A DNA stretch of 64,000 nt from the NCBI GenBank assembly GCA_045639525.1, contig JAZUDI010000005.1, positions 1-64,000 on the forward strand, written 5' to 3'. Positions 18,026-27,705 of the stretch are shown here, in pieces. This DNA comes from UBA1181 sp045639525. GTDB taxonomy: Bacteria; Bacteroidota; Bacteroidia; Bacteroidales; Paludibacteraceae. The first letter of the stretch is position 1, and every line of letters begins with the position of its first letter. The position numbers and the translations under genes are program-made. The notes beneath the pieces were generated by a model. It was not told the origin of the DNA, did not search any database, and worked only from the letters and a program-made list of their open reading frames with translations.

Positions 18026-19207
18026 CTACCGTTCTTTCAAGACGGCTATCACACGAGGAGATTCCACTGGGATCTCCTCTTTTTCTTTGGTACAGAAGAG
18101 GTGACAAAGGAGTTGTCCGTTAAGCGTATAAATGGAAACCCACTGGCCCGCCGCATTTAAAACCATCCAACGGCCCTCCTCCCGCAACAGCGCGAGTTGG
18201 TCGGATAGATTCTTCGTGCAAGCTGAATTTTGCGGATCGGGAATAATCTGTGTCGCGTAATAGGCGACATAACCATGGTCAGTGGATCCCAACTCGACCG
18301 CCAACGGGCTATCGTTCTTCACCACATCGAGGCTGACACACTCCTTAAACGCATTCTCGCCGATCGACCTAAGGGTGCTGGGCAGCTGCACGCCCAAAAG
18401 ATTGCCACAATTATAAAAGGCCATCTTCCCGATAGACTCCACCCCCTCATGGAAGAGCGCGTAGGATAAATTTTTACAATCCGCGAAGGCGGCCGCCTTG
18501 ATGCTCTTCACGCTGGTGGGAAAGTTAACAATCGTCAGCGAGGAACACTTGGAGAAGGCATACTCACCGATGCTCTCCACCTTTTCACCCATAAAGATCT
18601 CGGAGAGTTGGGTGCAGCTATTGAATGCGCCATCCGATATGGTGGTCACCTCATCCGGTAGTTCAATCGTAGTCAAACGGGAACAATTTTGGAACGCGCT
18701 GCTCGGAATGGTGGTGATACCATCCAAAAGCGACACATCGCCCCCTATGTTTCTGGGAACAAAGTTGAGGGTAAGGGGATTGCGTTTGTATAAGATACCA
18801 TCTTGGCTGATGAAGGTGGGATTCATATCATCCACCGAGATATATTCCAGCCCATTGCAAAGCGTGAACACACCCGATCCGACAGAGGTCAGGGAAGATG
18901 GTAACAATATGGATGTCAGATATTTACTTCCCGCAAAGGCATCATCACCCAAGGCCTTCACCACATAGGTTTTCCCTTCATATTCCACTTCACCGGGTAC
19001 GGTAAGATCCCCCACATACAATTCATCGGCTGGATAATACATCCACCCATCCTCCTCGTCTCCACGACAAGTCACCTCGGCGGATCCATCTCCATTCAAA
19101 TGGTAATAGATTCCCGCTATCTCCACCTTCTCGGCCCAAACTGACGAGGCCGAGAAAAACGGCAAGGCCAACGCGATGCCACCCATTATTCTCCATACTG
19201 ATTTCAT
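18026..19207 (-). CDS. BspA-like leucine-rich-repeat (LRR_5) secreted protein
   Basis: A 393-residue secreted protein. The start at 19207 gives a signal peptide of about 25 residues ending Val-Trp-Ala; an upstream in-frame start lacks this shape. Residues about 90-300 contain eight or so LRR_5 repeats of the Treponema/BspA type, with recurrent Ala-Phe-x-x-Cys and Leu-x-x-Ile-x-Leu-Pro patterns. The C-terminal roughly 50 residues (Ile-Tyr-Thr-Leu-Asn-Gly-Gln) resemble a shortened T9SS sorting strand. BspA-like proteins mediate adhesion or protein binding. The gene is convergent with the PL11 lyase, so a shared function is not implied. Confidence 0.82.
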   Translation of the reverse strand: MKSVWRIMGGIALALPFFSASSVWAEKVEIAGIYYHLNGDGSAEVTCRGDEEDGWMYYPADELYVGDLTVPGEVEYEGKTYVVKALGDDAFAGSKYLTSILLPSSLTSVGSGVFTLCNGLEYISVDDMNPTFISQDGILYKRNPLTLNFVPRNIGGDVSLLDGITTIPSSAFQNCSRLTTIELPDEVTTISDGAFNSCTQLSEIFMGEKVESIGEYAFSKCSSLTIVNFPTSVKSIKAAAFADCKNLSYALFHEGVESIGKMAFYNCGNLLGVQLPSTLRSIGENAFKECVSLDVVKNDSPLAVELGSTDHGYVAYYATQIIPDPQNSACTKNLSDQLALLREEGRWMVLNAAGQWVSIYTLNGQLLCHLFCTKEKEEIPVESPRVIAVLKER

Positions 19208-19341
19208 ACACCCACCATTTAGATTCAACAATTCATCAAACTCCCCAATGTTTTTGTTCCATTAAATTAGTCAATCCCTCACAATCATCCAAATAAAGAG
19301 TCGATTTTTTCCTTTTATTCACACTTATTAATTGCCTAAAA

Positions 19342-19372
19342 TTGAAAATCTCATATGAAAGAATTAACTTTG
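19342..19372 (+). promoter_or_regulatory. promoter of glnS
   Basis: TTG at 19342-19344, a 20-base spacer and TAACTTTG at 19365-19372 fit the -33/-7 pattern. The start codon is 31 bases further on. Confidence 0.65.
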
Positions 19373-19403
19373 CGACCTAAAATGTCTAAAAATTTTTAAT
19401 TCA

Positions 19404-21095
19404 ATGGCTGAGAATATTCAGGAGAATGAAGAGAAAAAAAATTTGAACTTCATTGAGGAAATCGTAGAAGAGGATTTGAAAGAGGGTCGCAACGGGGGAA
19501 GAATTCAAACTCGTTTCCCGCCAGAGCCTAACGGATATCTCCATATCGGTCATGCGAAAGCAATTTGCATGGACTTCGGTATCGCAAAGAAATACAACGG
19601 AACTTGCAACTTGCGTTTCGACGACACCAACCCTGTCAAGGAGGATGTGGAGTATGTTGATTCCATCCAAGAGGATATCCAATGGTTGGGATTCCAATGG
19701 GCGAATGTTTACTATGCGTCCGACTATTTTCAGCAACTTTGGGACTTGGCTGTCCGTTTCATCAAGGAGGGTAAGGCTTACGTAGATGAGCAAACCGCCG
19801 AGGAGATCGCCAAGCAAAAGGGTACCCCTACCACTCCTGGAACCGAGAGCCCATACCGCAACCGTCCTATCGAGGAGAACCTTCGCCTCTTCATGGAGAT
19901 GTCGGAAGGGAAGATCGAGGATGGAAAGATGGTGCTCCGCGCCAAGATCGATATGGCCAACCCTAACATGCACTTCCGTGATCCGATCATCTACCGTATC
20001 ATCACCACCCATCCACACCACCGCACCGGTAACAAGTGGAAGGTTTATCCGATGTACGACTTCGCACACGGCCAATCAGACTATTTCGAGGGTGTGACCC
20101 ACTCGCTCTGCACATTGGAGTTTGAGGTACACCGTCCACTATACGACTATTTCATCGACCAATTCGCCGACAGCGATTACCGTCCAAAGCAGCGTGAGTT
20201 CAACCGTTTGAACATCACCTACACCGTGATGAGTAAGCGTAAGATGTTGCAACTCGTACAAGAGGGATTGGTACGCGGATGGGACGATCCACGTATGCCG
20301 ACCATCTGTGGTTTGCGTCGTAGAGGTTACACCCCATCTTCTATCCGCAACTTCGTCAACCGTATCGGTTACACAAAATATGACGGCGTGATCGACGTTT
20401 CATTGTTGGAGGCGACCATCCGCGAGGAGTTGAACACCACAGCGATGCGCGCGAGCGCGGTCATCAACCCTATCAAATTGATCATCACCAACTATCCTGA
20501 GGGACAAGTGGAGAACCTAGTAGCCATCAACAATCCGGAAGACGAGTCGATGGGTAGCCACGAGGTGCCATTCACCAAGGAGCTCTACATCGAGAGCGAC
20601 GACTTCATGGAGGATGCACCAAAGAAATATTTCCGTATGACGCCAGGCAACGAAGTTCGTTTGAAGAGCGCCTACATCGTGAAATGTACTGGCTGCAAGA
20701 AGGACGAGAACGGTAAGGTGGTTGAGGTTTACGCCGAGTACGACCCAGAGACACGCAGCGGTATGCCAGGCAGCGACCGTAAGGTGAAGGGAACCATCCA
20801 CTGGGTATCTGTGGCGCACGCGGTTCCTGCCGAGGTACGTCTCTACGACAGATTGTTCAATGTGGAGAATCCTGGCGATGAGAAGGAGAAGGATTTCCGC
20901 GAGTTGCTGAATCCAAATTCACTCACCATCGCCAACGCCTTCGTGGAGCCTTGGTTGAAGGATGTGAAGACTTTGCAGAACTTCCAATTCCAAAGAATCG
21001 GATATTTCAACGTCGATCCGGATTCCACACCAGACCATTTGGTGTTCAACCGCACCGTCGCTTTGAAGGACAGCTGGGCGAAGATCGCCAAATAA
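19404..21095 (+). CDS. glnS: glutaminyl-tRNA synthetase
   Basis: A 563-residue class I aminoacyl-tRNA synthetase charging tRNA-Gln. The N-terminal catalytic domain has Pro-Pro-Glu-Pro-Asn-Gly-Tyr-Leu followed by the signature His-Ile-Gly-His (47-50). The KMSKS loop appears as Met276-Ser-Lys-Arg-Lys280. The Arg-Phe-Asp-Asp-Thr-Asn-Pro segment is typical of GlnRS/GluRS. The C-terminal beta-barrel anticodon domain (about 340-550) separates it from bacterial GluRS. Length is standard. The glutamine-specific enzyme implies direct charging rather than only the amidotransferase route for tRNA-Gln. Confidence 0.97.
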   Translation: MAENIQENEEKKNLNFIEEIVEEDLKEGRNGGRIQTRFPPEPNGYLHIGHAKAICMDFGIAKKYNGTCNLRFDDTNPVKEDVEYVDSIQEDIQWLGFQWANVYYASDYFQQLWDLAVRFIKEGKAYVDEQTAEEIAKQKGTPTTPGTESPYRNRPIEENLRLFMEMSEGKIEDGKMVLRAKIDMANPNMHFRDPIIYRIITTHPHHRTGNKWKVYPMYDFAHGQSDYFEGVTHSLCTLEFEVHRPLYDYFIDQFADSDYRPKQREFNRLNITYTVMSKRKMLQLVQEGLVRGWDDPRMPTICGLRRRGYTPSSIRNFVNRIGYTKYDGVIDVSLLEATIREELNTTAMRASAVINPIKLIITNYPEGQVENLVAINNPEDESMGSHEVPFTKELYIESDDFMEDAPKKYFRMTPGNEVRLKSAYIVKCTGCKKDENGKVVEVYAEYDPETRSGMPGSDRKVKGTIHWVSVAHAVPAEVRLYDRLFNVENPGDEKEKDFRELLNPNSLTIANAFVEPWLKDVKTLQNFQFQRIGYFNVDPDSTPDHLVFNRTVALKDSWAKIAK

Positions 21096-21108
21096 CATAG
21101 GGAGCGTT

Positions 21109-21127
21109 GGGCATATCGGATATGCCC
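21109..21127. repeat. short palindrome downstream of glnS
   Basis: A perfect 8-bp stem GGGCATAT/ATATGCCC with a 3-base loop in the 84-base gap between glnS and the GT117 gene. It has no T-tract. It closely resembles the palindrome at 34308-34328, which suggests a dispersed palindromic repeat. Confidence 0.5.
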
Positions 21128-21179
21128 CAAACTAACACCCCTAACGACTAACAGTAAAAATTAATTCAATTCAATAAAA

Positions 21180-24100
21180 ATGAAGCGATTCAAGTTGTAT
21201 AACAACATTGCCGGATGGGTGGTCTTCGCCATCGCAGCGGTAACGTACTTGATGACGATAGAGCCAACAGCCAGTTTTTGGGACTGCGGCGAGTTTATCT
21301 CAACAGCCAACAAATTGGAGGTAGGACACCCACCGGGCGCACCTTTCTTCATGTTGACGGCAAGAATATTCACCTTGTTCGCTTCCGACCAGCAACACGT
21401 CGCCATGATGGTGAACGCGTTCTCCGCATTGTGTAGCGCCTTTTGTATTTTGTTCCTTTTCTGGACTATCACACACATAGCGCGCAAATTGGTGTTGGAG
21501 AGTGATGACCAAGAGGTATCGATCGCTCAACTCATCACGATCTTGGGTGCTGGTGCCGTAGGCGCGCTTGCCTACACCTTCTCGGACACCTTCTGGTTCT
21601 CCGCAGTGGAGGGTGAGGTTTACGCCTACTCTTCCCTCTTCACGGCCGTTGTATTCTGGGCCATTTTGAAATGGGAGGATGTCGCGGATAAGCCATTCGC
21701 CAACCGCTGGTTGGTACTGATCGCCTACCTAATGGGATTGTCCATCGGTGTTCACTTGTTGAACTTGTTGACCATTCCGGCGTTGGTATTCGTTTACTAC
21801 TTCAAGAAATACAAAGCGAACCTCACGGGTAGTTTTTACGCTTTGATTATTTCAGTCGTCATTTTGGTGATGGTGCTATATGGCGTCATCCCAGGATTCG
21901 TGGAGGTGGCAGGATGGTTCGAATTATTCTTCGTCAATGTATTGGGATTCAGTTTCAACACTGGAACCATCATCTATGCGATCCTATTGATCGGATGCCT
22001 TGTTTGGGGTATCTGGGAGACCATGTACAGACCATACGTATGGAAGAGCCGTGACGCATTCTTCATCATCGCCTTTACCCTATCCATTCTTTTGTTGGGT
22101 ATTCCATTCCTAGGTGGCCGTATCAACACCTTCGTCGGATTGTTGATCACAGCGGCTGTGGCCCTCTTCCTGATATACGGCAAGAAACTTTACGACAAAT
22201 CAGTGCTCAACACGATTTTGATTTGCTGCACAGTGATCCTTTTGGGTTACTCGTCGTATGCGGCCATCATCATCCGTTCGGCAGCCAATACACCAATGGA
22301 CCAAAACTCTCCAGATGATGTATTCGCGTTGAAGAGCTACTTGAACCGTGAGCAATATGGTGATACGCCTCTCCTTTATGGTGAGAGTTACGCTTCGGAG
22401 TATAAGTGGGACAAAAACGGAAACCCAGAATACACTGAGGGCGAAACCCAATACGCCAAGAAGGTGAAGACCAGCCCAGATCAAAAGGATGAATACGAGG
22501 ATTACGACACAAAGAAGAACTACAAGCACCAGCTTAATATGCTCTTCCCTCGTATGTACAGTACCCAAGCGCACCATATCGCAGGATACAAAATGTGGGG
22601 TAAGATCAAAGGAAAGAAGGCCACCTACATCAACCGAGAGGGTGAGAGAAAGACCAAAATCACACCTACCTTCGGAGAGAACTTGACCTACTTCTTCAAC
22701 TATCAGGTCAACTTCATGTACTGGCGTTACTTCTTGTGGAACTTCGTGGGTCGTCAGAACGACATACAAGCGGACGGTGGTGATGTTTACGGTAACTGGA
22801 TCACCGGTATCAACTTCATCGACTCCCTCATGTTGGGCAACCAAGACAACTTGCCGGACGACATGAAGAACAACAAGGGACGTAACACTTATTATGGCAT
22901 TCCACTTTTGTTGGGTATCTTGGGATTGGTTTACCAATACAGCAGAAAGAAAAAGGATAACCGTTCGGCGGGTATCCAAAGCTTCACCGTGACCTTCACC
23001 CTCTTCTTCATGACAGGTCTCGCCATTGTATTGTACCTGAACCAAACTCCGCTTCAGCCTCGTGAACGTGACTACGCTTATGCGGGATCATTCTACGCGT
23101 TCTGTATCTGGATCGGACTCAGCGTCCCTGCCATCGTGGAGTTGTGTTTGCGCAAGTTAAACCCTACCGTAGGGGCAGCCATCGCCACAGTCATCGGACT
23201 TTTGGGCGCACCGACATTGATGGCTTCCCAAAACTGGGACGACCACGACCGTTCAGGCAGATACACTTGCCGTGATTTCGGGCAAAACTATCTGCTCACC
23301 ATGGCTCCTAACGGTGTGATCTTCACCAACGGAGATAACGACACCTTCCCATTGTGGTACAACCAAGAGGTGGAAGGCGTAGGAGAGGATCAACGCGTAG
23401 CGAACCTCAGCTACCTCCAAATGGGCTGGTATGTGGATCAAATGAAGCGTGACGCTTACGCTTCCAAGGCTTTGCCAATCTCGCTTCATCCGAAAGACTA
23501 TATGAACGGTAGGATGGATTACGCCGAGATCGTCGACCTCGTCGGCGGAGAGGCCATCGATTTGAAGAAGGCCAACCAGATTTTGGTGGACAACGATATC
23601 AACCTTAGAAAGAAAATCCTAAGGAATCCAGACCAAAAGTTCTGGTTCTATCCAACTAGAAACTTGACATTGGATGTCAACGCGAAAGATGTCATCGGAT
23701 ACAATGTGGTAGAACCAAAGGATATTCCGAACATCGTTCCTACCATGCACATCGGATTCCCTTCCAGCAAGAGATACCTTGGCAAGCAAGAGATCTTCAT
23801 TCTCGACCTTCTCGCCAACAACAACTGGGAGAGACCACTCTACTTCGCGACAACCGTCGGCAAAGAGAGCTTCACCGGTTTGAACGATTACCTCCAATTG
23901 GAGGGTATGGCATACCGCATCGTTCCAGTGAAGAAAAACCCATTGATCAGCGGTGAGGTCGTCAACACGGAGAAGATGTACGACAATATGCTCCACAAGT
24001 TCAAATGGGGTGGCATCGCGGAGAATCCTGATATCTATTTGGAGGAGAACAACCTTCGTATGACCTCCACACTTAGATTGATGTTCCTCAGATTGGTGGA

Positions 24101-24776
24101 TGGACTCCTCTTGGAGGCTACACAAGCCACCACCAAGCGCGACTACTGTGAGTTGTTGTCATGGGCATTGCGCGAGAACCGCGACAACAGATACATGAAT
24201 ACCTTCAGGAACTATTCAGCCATGTATTTCAACAACAGCATGATCGCAAGTGCTCAACGATATTCAGACTCCACGTTGATCAGCAACGCGAGAACAAGCG
24301 CCATCGAGATCCTTGGACAGGAAAGCAGATCCAAGAGCAACGAGGAGTTGGCGGTAGCTATCAGAAATTATGGAAACGCCATCGACACCAGCGAGGCGAG
24401 AGCATTCGCCAACGAGCGTAAGCAACGCGCCATCGAGGTATTGGACTACGCGCACAAGGTATTGCCAGCGCCACAAGTTCCATTGACCACCATCTCTTTG
24501 ATGATGGCTAAACAATATGATGAACTTGGCCAATACGAGAAGGCTAAGCCAACGCTTGAGGCGATGAAGAAGAGCGCACTCCAACACTTGGCTTGGATCA
24601 GCGGCATGGATCCGCAACGCCAACGCAAAACAAGCGAGTCGGAAGTATTCACAGAGCATTTCAGAATCCTCCACGAGATCGTTTCGATCGAGAAGGCCCA
24701 CAAGGAGCCATACGCCGAGGAGGATGATAGTTTGTTGGATAAATACTATCCGATTTACCAAAAAATGATGAATTAA
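21180..24776 (+). CDS. DUF2723 (GT117) membrane glycosyltransferase-like protein
   Basis: A 1198-residue inner-membrane protein. The N-terminal third has about ten hydrophobic segments and begins with the family's Thr-x-x-Pro-Thr-x-Ser-Phe-Trp-Asp-Cys-Gly-Glu-Phe, followed by Gly-His-Pro-Pro-Gly-Ala-Pro. A second membrane block lies about 570-680. The C-terminal half is soluble and includes Asn-Gly-Asp-Asn-Asp-Thr-Phe-Pro (about 720) and helical repeats toward the end. The family is classified as GT117 and is related to protein O-mannosyltransferases, so a role in protein O-glycosylation or glycan transfer from a lipid donor is plausible but inferred. It is followed 2 bases later by a polysaccharide deacetylase gene. 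Confidence 0.88.
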   Translation: MKRFKLYNNIAGWVVFAIAAVTYLMTIEPTASFWDCGEFISTANKLEVGHPPGAPFFMLTARIFTLFASDQQHVAMMVNAFSALCSAFCILFLFWTITHIARKLVLESDDQEVSIAQLITILGAGAVGALAYTFSDTFWFSAVEGEVYAYSSLFTAVVFWAILKWEDVADKPFANRWLVLIAYLMGLSIGVHLLNLLTIPALVFVYYFKKYKANLTGSFYALIISVVILVMVLYGVIPGFVEVAGWFELFFVNVLGFSFNTGTIIYAILLIGCLVWGIWETMYRPYVWKSRDAFFIIAFTLSILLLGIPFLGGRINTFVGLLITAAVALFLIYGKKLYDKSVLNTILICCTVILLGYSSYAAIIIRSAANTPMDQNSPDDVFALKSYLNREQYGDTPLLYGESYASEYKWDKNGNPEYTEGETQYAKKVKTSPDQKDEYEDYDTKKNYKHQLNMLFPRMYSTQAHHIAGYKMWGKIKGKKATYINREGERKTKITPTFGENLTYFFNYQVNFMYWRYFLWNFVGRQNDIQADGGDVYGNWITGINFIDSLMLGNQDNLPDDMKNNKGRNTYYGIPLLLGILGLVYQYSRKKKDNRSAGIQSFTVTFTLFFMTGLAIVLYLNQTPLQPRERDYAYAGSFYAFCIWIGLSVPAIVELCLRKLNPTVGAAIATVIGLLGAPTLMASQNWDDHDRSGRYTCRDFGQNYLLTMAPNGVIFTNGDNDTFPLWYNQEVEGVGEDQRVANLSYLQMGWYVDQMKRDAYASKALPISLHPKDYMNGRMDYAEIVDLVGGEAIDLKKANQILVDNDINLRKKILRNPDQKFWFYPTRNLTLDVNAKDVIGYNVVEPKDIPNIVPTMHIGFPSSKRYLGKQEIFILDLLANNNWERPLYFATTVGKESFTGLNDYLQLEGMAYRIVPVKKNPLISGEVVNTEKMYDNMLHKFKWGGIAENPDIYLEENNLRMTSTLRLMFLRLVDGLLLEATQATTKRDYCELLSWALRENRDNRYMNTFRNYSAMYFNNSMIASAQRYSDSTLISNARTSAIEILGQESRSKSNEELAVAIRNYGNAIDTSEARAFANERKQRAIEVLDYAHKVLPAPQVPLTTISLMMAKQYDELGQYEKAKPTLEAMKKSALQHLAWISGMDPQRQRKTSESEVFTEHFRILHEIVSIEKAHKEPYAEEDDSLLDKYYPIYQKMMN

Positions 24777-24777
24777 A

Positions 24778-25413
24778 ATGTTTATCGAACAATTGCCAAT
24801 TGTGTACAGGAAACTATTTCCTGGCACAATTTGGCGAATACCTCGCAAAGAGAAAACCGTATATCTCACCTTTGACGACGGTCCCATTCCGGAAGTGACG
24901 CCGTTTGTCCTTGAGCTATTACGGAAAGAGGGCATCAAAGCCACATTCTTCTGCGTAGGTGACAATGTGAGAAAACATCCCGATGTGTTCCAACAGGTAT
25001 TGGACGAGGGGCACCTTGTGGGCAACCACACCTTCAACCACCTTCAAGGGCTATATACCTGGTCGAGGAACTACATCAAAAATGTCGGAAAGGCGGACGA
25101 ACTGATACACAGCAAACTATTCAGACCGCCACACGGCATCCTCAGATATTTGCAGTTCGTGACGCTCCGCAGAAAATTCAAAATCGTTTTCTGGGATGTG
25201 GTCACCAGGGACTACAATCAAAAGTTATCCGGAGAAGAGGTGATGGATATCGTTAAGAAATATACCAGAAATGGTTCGATCATCGTCTTCCACGACTCAC
25301 TGAAAGCGGAAAAGAATATCCGTTACGCTTTGCCCAGGGCGATAGCGTACCTCAGGGCGGAAGGATATAAATTTGAAGTATTAACCGAAGAAAATATAAA
25401 AGACGGAATATGA
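24778..25413 (+). CDS. polysaccharide deacetylase (NodB-like)
   Basis: A 211-residue CE4-type deacetylase. The NodB motif Thr-Phe-Asp-Asp-Gly-Pro lies at 31-36 (catalytic base D33, metal ligand D34). The metal-binding His-Thr-Phe-Asn-His is at 84-88. Arg-Pro-Pro-His-Gly follows about residue 117, where many family members have Arg-Pro-Pro-Tyr/His-Gly. There is no signal peptide, so it is cytoplasmic or needs another route. The likely substrate is an N-acetylated glycan such as a lipid-linked sugar or peptidoglycan precursor. The start is 2 bases after the GT117 gene and the stop overlaps purD by 4 bases (ATGA), indicating tight coupling. Confidence 0.88.
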   Translation: MFIEQLPIVYRKLFPGTIWRIPRKEKTVYLTFDDGPIPEVTPFVLELLRKEGIKATFFCVGDNVRKHPDVFQQVLDEGHLVGNHTFNHLQGLYTWSRNYIKNVGKADELIHSKLFRPPHGILRYLQFVTLRRKFKIVFWDVVTRDYNQKLSGEEVMDIVKKYTRNGSIIVFHDSLKAEKNIRYALPRAIAYLRAEGYKFEVLTEENIKDGI

Positions 25414-26684
25414 ATGTACTATTGTTAGGATCAGGCGGTAGAGAGCACGCATTGGCGTGGAAGATCGCTCAAAGCAAAAAGGTGGAGAAACTTTTCATCG
25501 CGCCAGGTAATGGTGGAACACTTACCGTTGGTGAGAACGTGAACATCGCGGCGACAGACTTCCCTGCCCTCAAGCAATTCGTTTTGAACAACGGTGTGAA
25601 CATGGTGGTTGTAGGACCCGAAGACCCATTGGTGAAGGGTGTTTACGATTTCTTCGTTAATGATCCTGAGTTGAAACAAATTCCAGTCATCGGCCCATCC
25701 AAAGAGGGTGCCCAACTGGAGGGTAGCAAAGACTTCGCGAAGGCATTCATGATGCGTCACAACATTCCAACCGCACGCTACAAGAGCTTCACCTCCCAAA
25801 CACTCGAGGAGGGTTGTAAATTCTTGGAGGAGTTGGAGGCACCATACGTATTGAAAGCAGACGGTTTGGCTGCCGGTAAGGGAGTGTTGATCATCCCTGA
25901 TTTGGCGGAGGCCAAGCAAGAGTTGCGCAATATGTTGGACGGTAAGTTCGGTGAGGCGAGCTCAACGGTAGTCATTGAGGAGTTCCTCTCCGGAATCGAA
26001 TGTTCCGTATTCGTTTTGTCAGATGGAAACGGCGGTTACAAGATCCTTCCGGTAGCGAAAGACTACAAGAGAATCGGCGAGGGCGATACAGGCCTCAACA
26101 CAGGCGGTATGGGTGCCGTTTCACCAGTGCCATTCGCTGATAAGGTATTCATGGAGAAGGTGGAGAAGAGAATCGTCATCCCTACCATCGAAGGATTGAA
26201 GAAAGAGAACATCACCTACAAAGGTTTTATCTTCCTTGGCTTGATCAACGTGAAGAACGAGCCTATGGTGATCGAATACAACGTCCGTATGGGCGACCCA
26301 GAGACAGAGGCTGTGATGCTCCGTATCAAATCCGACCTTGTTGATCTATTCGAGGGCGTAGCCGCAGGCAACCTTGCCAGCAAGACCTTGGAGGAGGACG
26401 AGCGTGCCGCTGTAACCGTCATGCTTGTATCAGGCGGATATCCTGAGGCATACGAGAAGGGCAAAGTAATCACTGGTTTGGACGCTGTGGAGGATAGCAT
26501 CGTATTCCACGCCGGAACCACCATGAAGGATGGCCAATTGCTCACCAGCGGCGGTCGTGTGATGTCCATCAGCTCTTACGGAAAGACCAAAGAGGATGCT
26601 TTGGCAGTCTCTTTCAAGAATGCGCAAAAGATCGCGTTCGACAAGAAATATTTCCGTTCCGATATCGGAAAAGACTTAAAATAA
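25410..26684 (+). CDS. purD: phosphoribosylamine-glycine ligase
   Basis: A 424-residue GAR synthetase, the second enzyme of de novo purine synthesis, joining glycine to phosphoribosylamine with ATP. The N-terminal Gly-Ser-Gly-Gly-Arg-Glu-His-Ala motif, the ATP-grasp region with Lys-Ala-Asp-Gly-Leu-Ala-Ala-Gly-Lys-Gly-Val, and Asn-x-Arg-Met-Gly-Asp-Pro-Glu-Thr near the metal site are intact. Length is standard. It overlaps the deacetylase gene by 4 bases and is followed after 8 bases by a membrane protein gene. Confidence 0.97.
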   Translation: MNVLLLGSGGREHALAWKIAQSKKVEKLFIAPGNGGTLTVGENVNIAATDFPALKQFVLNNGVNMVVVGPEDPLVKGVYDFFVNDPELKQIPVIGPSKEGAQLEGSKDFAKAFMMRHNIPTARYKSFTSQTLEEGCKFLEELEAPYVLKADGLAAGKGVLIIPDLAEAKQELRNMLDGKFGEASSTVVIEEFLSGIECSVFVLSDGNGGYKILPVAKDYKRIGEGDTGLNTGGMGAVSPVPFADKVFMEKVEKRIVIPTIEGLKKENITYKGFIFLGLINVKNEPMVIEYNVRMGDPETEAVMLRIKSDLVDLFEGVAAGNLASKTLEEDERAAVTVMLVSGGYPEAYEKGKVITGLDAVEDSIVFHAGTTMKDGQLLTSGGRVMSISSYGKTKEDALAVSFKNAQKIAFDKKYFRSDIGKDLK

Positions 26685-26692
26685 GATAGGAG

Positions 26693-27703
26693 ATGCAATA
26701 CCTACAATACAAAGACAATATTCTACCAGGAGTGTCAACCTTCTTGATCTCCCTCCTTGTCACGCTTGTATTGTGGTACGATATTTTCCTACCAGACTTT
26801 ACAGCGAGTGGAGGGGCTCCCATTGTGGGAGACTCCCCACTCGCTCATTTATTGAACGGGTACCTCCCCTTTGATAGCCTTTGGGGGCGCATCGTCGCGC
26901 TACTATGCCTCATCATCACAGCCTACTGTATCACCAGTTTGAACGATACCTTCGGCTTCATCAATGTCCGAACAGTTCTTCCCGGATTGGTCTTTATCGT
27001 CATCGTCTCGCTTTTGATGCGGCCACACGTTTTCTCGACGGCTTGGATCACCACCCTCTGCACCGTACTCTTTGTGAACAGTACCTTCAAACTGGTCGAG
27101 GGTAATCCCGAAAAATTTATCCTTAGGGCTTTCGACGCAGGTTTGGTGCTCTCGTTGTCCACCCTATTCGCCATGCACACCATCATCTTGGCGATTCCGT
27201 TCTTCATCCTTCAATACCGATGCAACACGCTGAACATCAAATTGTTCTTTGCGTTTCTCACAGGTTGGGTACTCCCCTATTTCTACTGCATTCTGATCTC
27301 CCTCGGCATAGGCGACATAGAGCCATGGACCAACTATTGGAGAGAGTGGTTCCAATTCGACGGCACACTGATCACGGCCAACGGATTAGACGTCATAATC
27401 TATATGGGCATCATCTGTCTGCTCTTCATTATCGCTTTCCAGCACTTCCTCCACACGCGTTCCAGTCAAAACATCCGAAGCCGCGAGGAGGTCGTATTCC
27501 TGATCTCCTGTTTCTTCACAACGATCGTCATCATGCTGATGAACCTAAGCGAGGCGCACATCATACTGCCCACTTGCATTTTCTTCGTATCGTTCATCAT
27601 CGGACAATATTTCACCTTGGAATGGTCTAGACTATCCAAGATTCTTCTCATCATATTCACTTTGACCTCCATCCTATTTTTCGTGCAACCCAATTTCGTA
27701 TAA
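26693..27703 (+). CDS. polytopic membrane protein, resembles DUF6427
   Basis: A 336-residue integral membrane protein with about nine to ten hydrophobic segments spread over its whole length and short charged loops. It resembles the DUF6427 proteins that lie next to purD in Bacteroidota; I am moderately sure of the family and know of no established function. The start is chosen 8 bases after purD, and the stop is 2 bases before the YqaA-like gene. Confidence 0.65.
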   Translation: MQYLQYKDNILPGVSTFLISLLVTLVLWYDIFLPDFTASGGAPIVGDSPLAHLLNGYLPFDSLWGRIVALLCLIITAYCITSLNDTFGFINVRTVLPGLVFIVIVSLLMRPHVFSTAWITTLCTVLFVNSTFKLVEGNPEKFILRAFDAGLVLSLSTLFAMHTIILAIPFFILQYRCNTLNIKLFFAFLTGWVLPYFYCILISLGIGDIEPWTNYWREWFQFDGTLITANGLDVIIYMGIICLLFIIAFQHFLHTRSSQNIRSREEVVFLISCFFTTIVIMLMNLSEAHIILPTCIFFVSFIIGQYFTLEWSRLSKILLIIFTLTSILFFVQPNFV

Positions 27704-27705
27704 CG

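Noticed and set aside
22200..23045. Minus-strand frame (281 codons) inside the GT117 gene
   Set aside because: Valine- and histidine-rich shadow of the real frame; no promoter or family resemblance.
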